Source: Nitrosopumilaceae archaeon
GTDB lineage: Archaea > Thermoproteota > Nitrososphaeria > Nitrososphaerales > Nitrosopumilaceae
Assembly (NCBI GenBank): GCA_013330055.1
Contig: DUJB01000054.1
Span: 8,105 to 16,966 of the forward strand
DNA: 8,862 nucleotides
Direction: 5' to 3'
Shown piece by piece: positions 7,094-8,862 of the stretch. Within the stretch, counting starts at the first letter, position 1, and each line of letters begins with the position of its first letter. A program made the translations under genes and the position numbers. A model generated the notes under the pieces. The model was not told where the DNA came from, made no database searches, and was given only the letters and a program-made list of their open reading frames with translations.

Positions 7094-7501
7094 TTGCAAC
7101 AAGCAATTTTAATTTCAAAAGATCAGATCAACCTTCTATCTAAACATGCAAAAGAAGCGTCCCCAAACGAATCTTGCGCCATATTGTTTGGGAAAATTGA
7201 AAAAGATCATTTTAGAGTAAAAGACGTTTTTCTAACAAAAAACATAGAAAATTCACCAGTAACCTTTACAATATCTAACGATGAACTCATTAAAGGATAT
7301 CAAGAAGCTGAAAAAAGACAACTAGATGTTGTTGGAATTTTTCACTCACATCCAGATTCTGAAGCTTATCCGTCTGTGACAGACCAGAAATTCATGGAGA
7401 TAAACCCTGTGCCATGGGTAATATTTTCAAACAAAACTGAACAATTCAGAGCATATGTATTTGAATCAAAAATAATACCGTTCGTTTTATCTGTACAGTG
7501 A
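7094..7501 (+). CDS. JAMM/MPN+ domain metalloprotease
   Basis: A 135-residue single-domain protein of the JAB1/MPN/Mov34 family. The zinc site is intact: E26 (NESCAILFG), H84 and H86 in GIFHSHPDSEAYPSVTDQ, S94 and D97, exactly matching E...H-x-H-x(7)-S-x(2)-D. Archaeal relatives remove ubiquitin-like SAMP modifiers or process small sulfur-carrier proteins; bacterial relatives act in cysteine and cofactor synthesis. There is no signal peptide, so it is cytosolic. The start is a TTG 7 nt after the cupredoxin stop, and no A/T box precedes it, so it is probably on the cupredoxin mRNA. No ubiquitin-like or E1-like gene is in the window. Its stop is 2 nt from the stop of the convergent zinc-finger gene. 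Catalytic competence is well supported; the substrate is unknown. Confidence 0.9.
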   Translation: MQQAILISKDQINLLSKHAKEASPNESCAILFGKIEKDHFRVKDVFLTKNIENSPVTFTISNDELIKGYQEAEKRQLDVVGIFHSHPDSEAYPSVTDQKFMEINPVPWVIFSNKTEQFRAYVFESKIIPFVLSVQ

Positions 7502-7503
7502 AT

Positions 7504-7602
7504 TTATTTGTGGATGCTCTTCTTGTGTCTTTCAAGGTGCTCTTTATCAGTAAAGGATACATCGCATGCCTTACATTTGAAAGTAGTTCTAAGATGCCAC
7601 AA
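7504..7602 (-). CDS. C2H2 zinc-finger microprotein (32 aa)
   Basis: A short frame that fits the eukaryote-type C2H2 consensus at every position: F8-x-C10-x2-C13-x3-F17-x5-L23-x2-H26-x4-H31, in FKCKACDVSFTDKEHLERH. The protein is essentially one finger with a short N-terminal arm (MWHLRTT) and ends HK. The only plausible start is TTG at 7602, because a TGA closes the frame directly upstream. A weak A/T box (7626-7632) lies about 27 nt before it. It follows the cyclophilin-like gene by 46 nt on the same strand and could also be read from that promoter. Small C2H2 proteins are common in Thaumarchaeota and may bind DNA, RNA or protein. The exact motif match makes a chance frame unlikely; the start is less sure. 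Confidence 0.75.
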   Translation of the reverse strand: MWHLRTTFKCKACDVSFTDKEHLERHKKSIHK

Positions 7603-7625
7603 TCAAAATACATTATGCTTCATGA

Positions 7626-7632
7626 CGTAAAA
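7626..7632 (-). promoter_or_regulatory. Weak A/T box before the zinc-finger microprotein
   Basis: The minus strand reads TTTTACG about 27 nt before the TTG at 7602. The placement is right for a leaderless start, but the sequence is weak; read-through from the cyclophilin-like gene is an equal alternative. Confidence 0.25.
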
Positions 7633-7648
7633 GCATTTTCCTGATGTC

Positions 7649-8041
7649 TTAATTAGCTGTCCTAAAAGTAACCTTCATTCCATCAGATATGTCTTTTAGA
7701 AATTTTTTATCAGTTGTCTTGATCTTGCCAATGATATTTACAGGAGAGTATGGTTTGATCTCATCTTTTTTTCCTATTGGTGTTGGACCAAAAAAGAGAC
7801 ATATTGCTTTGCCTGGAGGCCAATAAGCAACATCCATCAATTCTACCAATGATTTGGCATTTTCTTCTTTTACCACAACTGGAATTTCACTTGTATAAAG
7901 CTCTTCACCCCAAGAATTTATTGCAACAGTAAATGGTAAACGATCTAGAATAGACTTGACAGTATTTGGTGATATGTTATCATCTAATTCTAAATCTATA
8001 GTCTTGATTTTTGGAAAATCAACTATAATATTGTATTTCAT
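7649..8041 (-). CDS. Cyclophilin-like fold protein (TM1367/DUF369-like)
   Basis: A 130-residue cytosolic protein with the sequence pattern of the small cyclophilin-like beta-barrel family (structural type TM1367). The most characteristic stretch is DVAYWPPGKAICLFFGPTP (70-88), followed by PYSPVNIIGKI (97-107), where the barrel closes. The N-terminal half has the usual strand pattern with PFTVAINSWGEELYTSEIPV. Proteins of this fold resemble peptidyl-prolyl isomerases, but isomerase activity has not, to my knowledge, been shown for the family. I chose ATG 8041 (MKYNIIVDFP); the frame stays open to 8176, but that would run through the divergent DUF2024 gene and past the promoter. An A/T box lies about 25 nt upstream. 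The zinc-finger microprotein follows downstream. Confidence 0.82.
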   Translation of the reverse strand: MKYNIIVDFPKIKTIDLELDDNISPNTVKSILDRLPFTVAINSWGEELYTSEIPVVVKEENAKSLVELMDVAYWPPGKAICLFFGPTPIGKKDEIKPYSPVNIIGKIKTTDKKFLKDISDGMKVTFRTAN

Positions 8042-8061
8042 GATAAATCCAGTGATTTGAA

Positions 8062-8069
8062 TTAAATAT
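8062..8069. promoter_or_regulatory. Shared bidirectional TATA-like box
   Basis: TTAAATAT on the plus strand (ATATTTAA on the minus strand) is centred at 8065.5. That is 24.5 nt from the first base of both flanking start codons (ATG 8090 on plus, ATG 8041 on minus). It is the only A/T box at a suitable distance for the minus gene, and the main one for the plus gene, so it probably positions transcription in both directions. Confidence 0.5.
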
Positions 8070-8089
8070 CCCTTCTTGAAATAAAAACT

Positions 8090-8347
8090 ATGGATATTCA
8101 CGTATACGATACATATGTAGAGGCAAAGGACGGTCACACAATGCACTTTGATGTTATTACTGATGTCAAAGATCATACAAAGGCAATCGAGTTTGCAAAA
8201 GAATGGCTAAAAACTGTCGGAGAAAGTGATGCCAAAGTCACAATCGAAGAGTGCCAATTTTGTCACACTCAAGGCGCACCTGAGCCAATCGCGAATCAAA
8301 TTCGCCAAAATGGATACTTCATTCAAAAGATGGAAGGCTGTCCATAA
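8090..8347 (+). CDS. DUF2024 family protein
   Basis: An 85-residue protein starting MDIHVYDTYVEAKDGHTMHF, a recognisable DUF2024 N-terminus. It continues with a helical segment AIEFAKEWLKTVGE, then EECQFCHTQGAPEPI with C55-x2-C58-H59, and ends GYFIQKMEGCP with a Cys near the C-terminus (C84). These cysteines and histidines could bind a metal or form a redox pair, but the function of the family is unknown to me. The length is full for the family. ATG 8090 sits about 25 nt from an A/T box, so the transcript is likely leaderless. The gene is divergent from the cyclophilin-like gene and followed by a T-rich terminator-like stretch. Family assignment is good; no role can be claimed. Confidence 0.82.
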   Translation: MDIHVYDTYVEAKDGHTMHFDVITDVKDHTKAIEFAKEWLKTVGESDAKVTIEECQFCHTQGAPEPIANQIRQNGYFIQKMEGCP

Positions 8348-8350
8348 ACT

Positions 8351-8364
8351 ATTTTTTAATTTTT
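8351..8364 (+). terminator. T-rich archaeal-type terminator after the DUF2024 gene
   Basis: ATTTTTTAATTTTT begins 4 nt after the DUF2024 stop codon, with a T6 run and a T5 run. Oligo-T tracts without a hairpin are typical intrinsic terminators in archaea. The next gene has its own box downstream. Confidence 0.5.
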
Positions 8365-8392
8365 AAAATTCTCGGATTACCAGCCAGAAATC

Positions 8393-8400
8393 TTTTTAGA
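8393..8400 (+). promoter_or_regulatory. TATA-like box for the 64-residue protein gene
   Basis: TTTTTAGA is centred about 26-27 nt before the ATG at 8423 and is preceded by AGAAATC. The spacing fits a leaderless transcript that is independent of the upstream DUF2024 gene. Confidence 0.45.
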
Positions 8401-8422
8401 ATGAACTGGATGATGTGTTGTA

Positions 8423-8617
8423 ATGGAGAAAAAAGATGCATATAGGAAACTTACGGTAGAAGGCGAGAAAAAAACACAGTGGATTTGTGGCTGTTTTGAA
8501 ACTGTCGATGGGTTTTTCAAGTTTTGTAAAGAACACAATGACGCCATGAGAAAGACCATCGAAGCACAGATAGACGAACTTGATATGACTATGGTAGTTG
8601 ACGAAAATAAAACCTAG
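8423..8617 (+). CDS. Small hypothetical protein with a C-x-C...C-x2-H motif (64 aa)
   Basis: I do not recognise this 64-residue protein. It is charged and soluble. The N-terminus is rich in Lys and Glu ([19 protein letters not shown]). A cysteine/histidine cluster follows: C22, C24, C35 and H38 in [18 protein letters not shown], spaced C-x-C-x10-C-x2-H, which could hold one metal ion. The C-terminal part is a predicted amphipathic helix ([15 protein letters not shown]) and a short acidic tail. The reading frame is supported by a well-placed A/T box, the ATG start and the protein-like composition. Its TAG stop overlaps by 4 bp with the stop of the convergent pyrophosphatase gene. Function is unknown; metal binding is only a suggestion. 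Confidence 0.7.
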   Translation: MEKKDAYRKLTVEGEKKTQWICGCFETVDGFFKFCKEHNDAMRKTIEAQIDELDMTMVVDENKT

Positions 8618-8862
8618 TGTACTAGAACAAGAATTCCTACAAACGCAGAGACAAACACGATAGCTACCGTATTTAACAATTTGATTACAGTATTTAGTGC
8701 AGGTCCTGCTGTGTCTTTGTATGGGTCACCAATAACATCGCCAACAATTGTGATCTTGTGTTCCTCGCTTCCTTTGTGCCCCTGGATCTCGACATATTTT
8801 TTCGCATTATCCCATGCTCCACCGGTGTTTGCCAAGTGATATGCCAAGAAAATTCCTGTGAC
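8614..8862 (-). CDS. hppA: Membrane-bound proton-translocating pyrophosphatase (C-terminal part)
   Basis: The last 82 residues of a membrane pyrophosphatase, which couples pyrophosphate hydrolysis to H+ (or Na+) export; the rest lies beyond the right edge. The diagnostic segment is [14 protein letters not shown] followed by the third conserved motif [17 protein letters not shown], whose Asp and Lys residues coordinate Mg-pyrophosphate. The final hydrophobic segment ([21 protein letters not shown]) is the last transmembrane helix, and the protein ends there as is normal for the family. The residues that separate K+-dependent from K+-independent types, and H+ from Na+ pumps, lie outside the window, so subtype cannot be called. 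The gene is convergent with the small gene at 8423-8617. Confidence 0.93.
   Translation of the reverse strand, partial: VTGIFLAYHLANTGGAWDNAKKYVEIQGHKGSEEHKITIVGDVIGDPYKDTAGPALNTVIKLLNTVAIVFVSAFVGILVLVH

Noticed and set aside
8042..8176. 45-codon N-terminal extension of the cyclophilin-like gene
   Set aside because: It would cover the promoter and overlap the well-supported DUF2024 gene on the other strand; the ATG at 8041 matches the fold's beginning.
8377..8559. 60-codon minus-strand frame opposite the 64-residue gene
   Set aside because: It would end inside the promoter region of the plus gene and has no suitable box; the plus frame has a better-placed promoter and a Cys/His motif.
1..8862. 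CRISPR arrays, tRNA or rRNA genes, insertion sequences, phage or defence genes
   Set aside because: No repeated spacers, cloverleaf-like stretches, transposase motifs or terminal repeats were seen; the window reads as core chromosome.

Overview
The window looks like the chromosome of an ammonia-oxidizing archaeon of the Thaumarchaeota (Nitrososphaerota), most likely Nitrosopumilales. The DNA is AT-rich and genes are tightly packed. Most transcription units start with an A/T-rich box about 25-30 nt before the start codon and have no Shine-Dalgarno sequence, which suggests leaderless mRNAs. The gene set is archaeal: Pth2, a geranylgeranyl-reductase-family flavoprotein, aEF-1 beta, a two-ring Cdc48 and a four-CxxC zinc-ribbon miniprotein. 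It is combined with a membrane protein carrying two blue-copper domains, heme O synthase and a membrane pyrophosphatase. The placement rests on protein family character only; no search was run.

Layout, left to right. Positions 1-787 (minus): pth2, then the N-terminal part of an exported Vgb/NHL-type beta-propeller protein that runs off the left edge. Positions 862-1998 (plus): a geranylgeranyl-reductase-family flavoprotein, divergent from pth2. Positions 2054-5015 (plus): a compact four-gene unit of zinc-ribbon miniprotein, aEF-1 beta, Cdc48 ATPase and a winged-helix-like protein with an acidic tail, with gaps of 3, 8 and 2 nt. Positions 5016-5888 (minus): heme O synthase (CtaB), whose stop codon directly abuts the stop of the preceding unit. 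Positions 5986-7501 (plus): a five-helix membrane protein with two cupredoxin domains, then a JAMM/MPN+ metalloprotease 7 nt later. Positions 7504-8041 (minus): a cyclophilin-like protein and a 32-residue C2H2 zinc-finger microprotein. Positions 8090-8617 (plus): a DUF2024 protein and a 64-residue hypothetical protein, each with its own promoter. Positions 8614-8862 (minus): the C-terminal end of a membrane H+-pyrophosphatase that runs off the right edge.

Three themes stand out. First, translation and protein quality control sit together: aEF-1 beta is in one unit with Cdc48, whose C-terminus ends in a proteasome-docking-like HbYX tripeptide, and Pth2 and a JAMM protease are nearby. Second, there is a respiratory theme: the heme O synthase gene is back to back with the double-cupredoxin membrane protein, and a membrane pyrophosphatase lies at the right edge. 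Third, the architecture is extreme: three convergent gene pairs have stop codons separated by 0, 2 and -4 nt, and one A/T box is placed symmetrically between two divergent start codons. No tRNA, rRNA, CRISPR array, insertion sequence or phage gene was seen. No intergenic stretch exceeds 100 bases once the small genes are counted.
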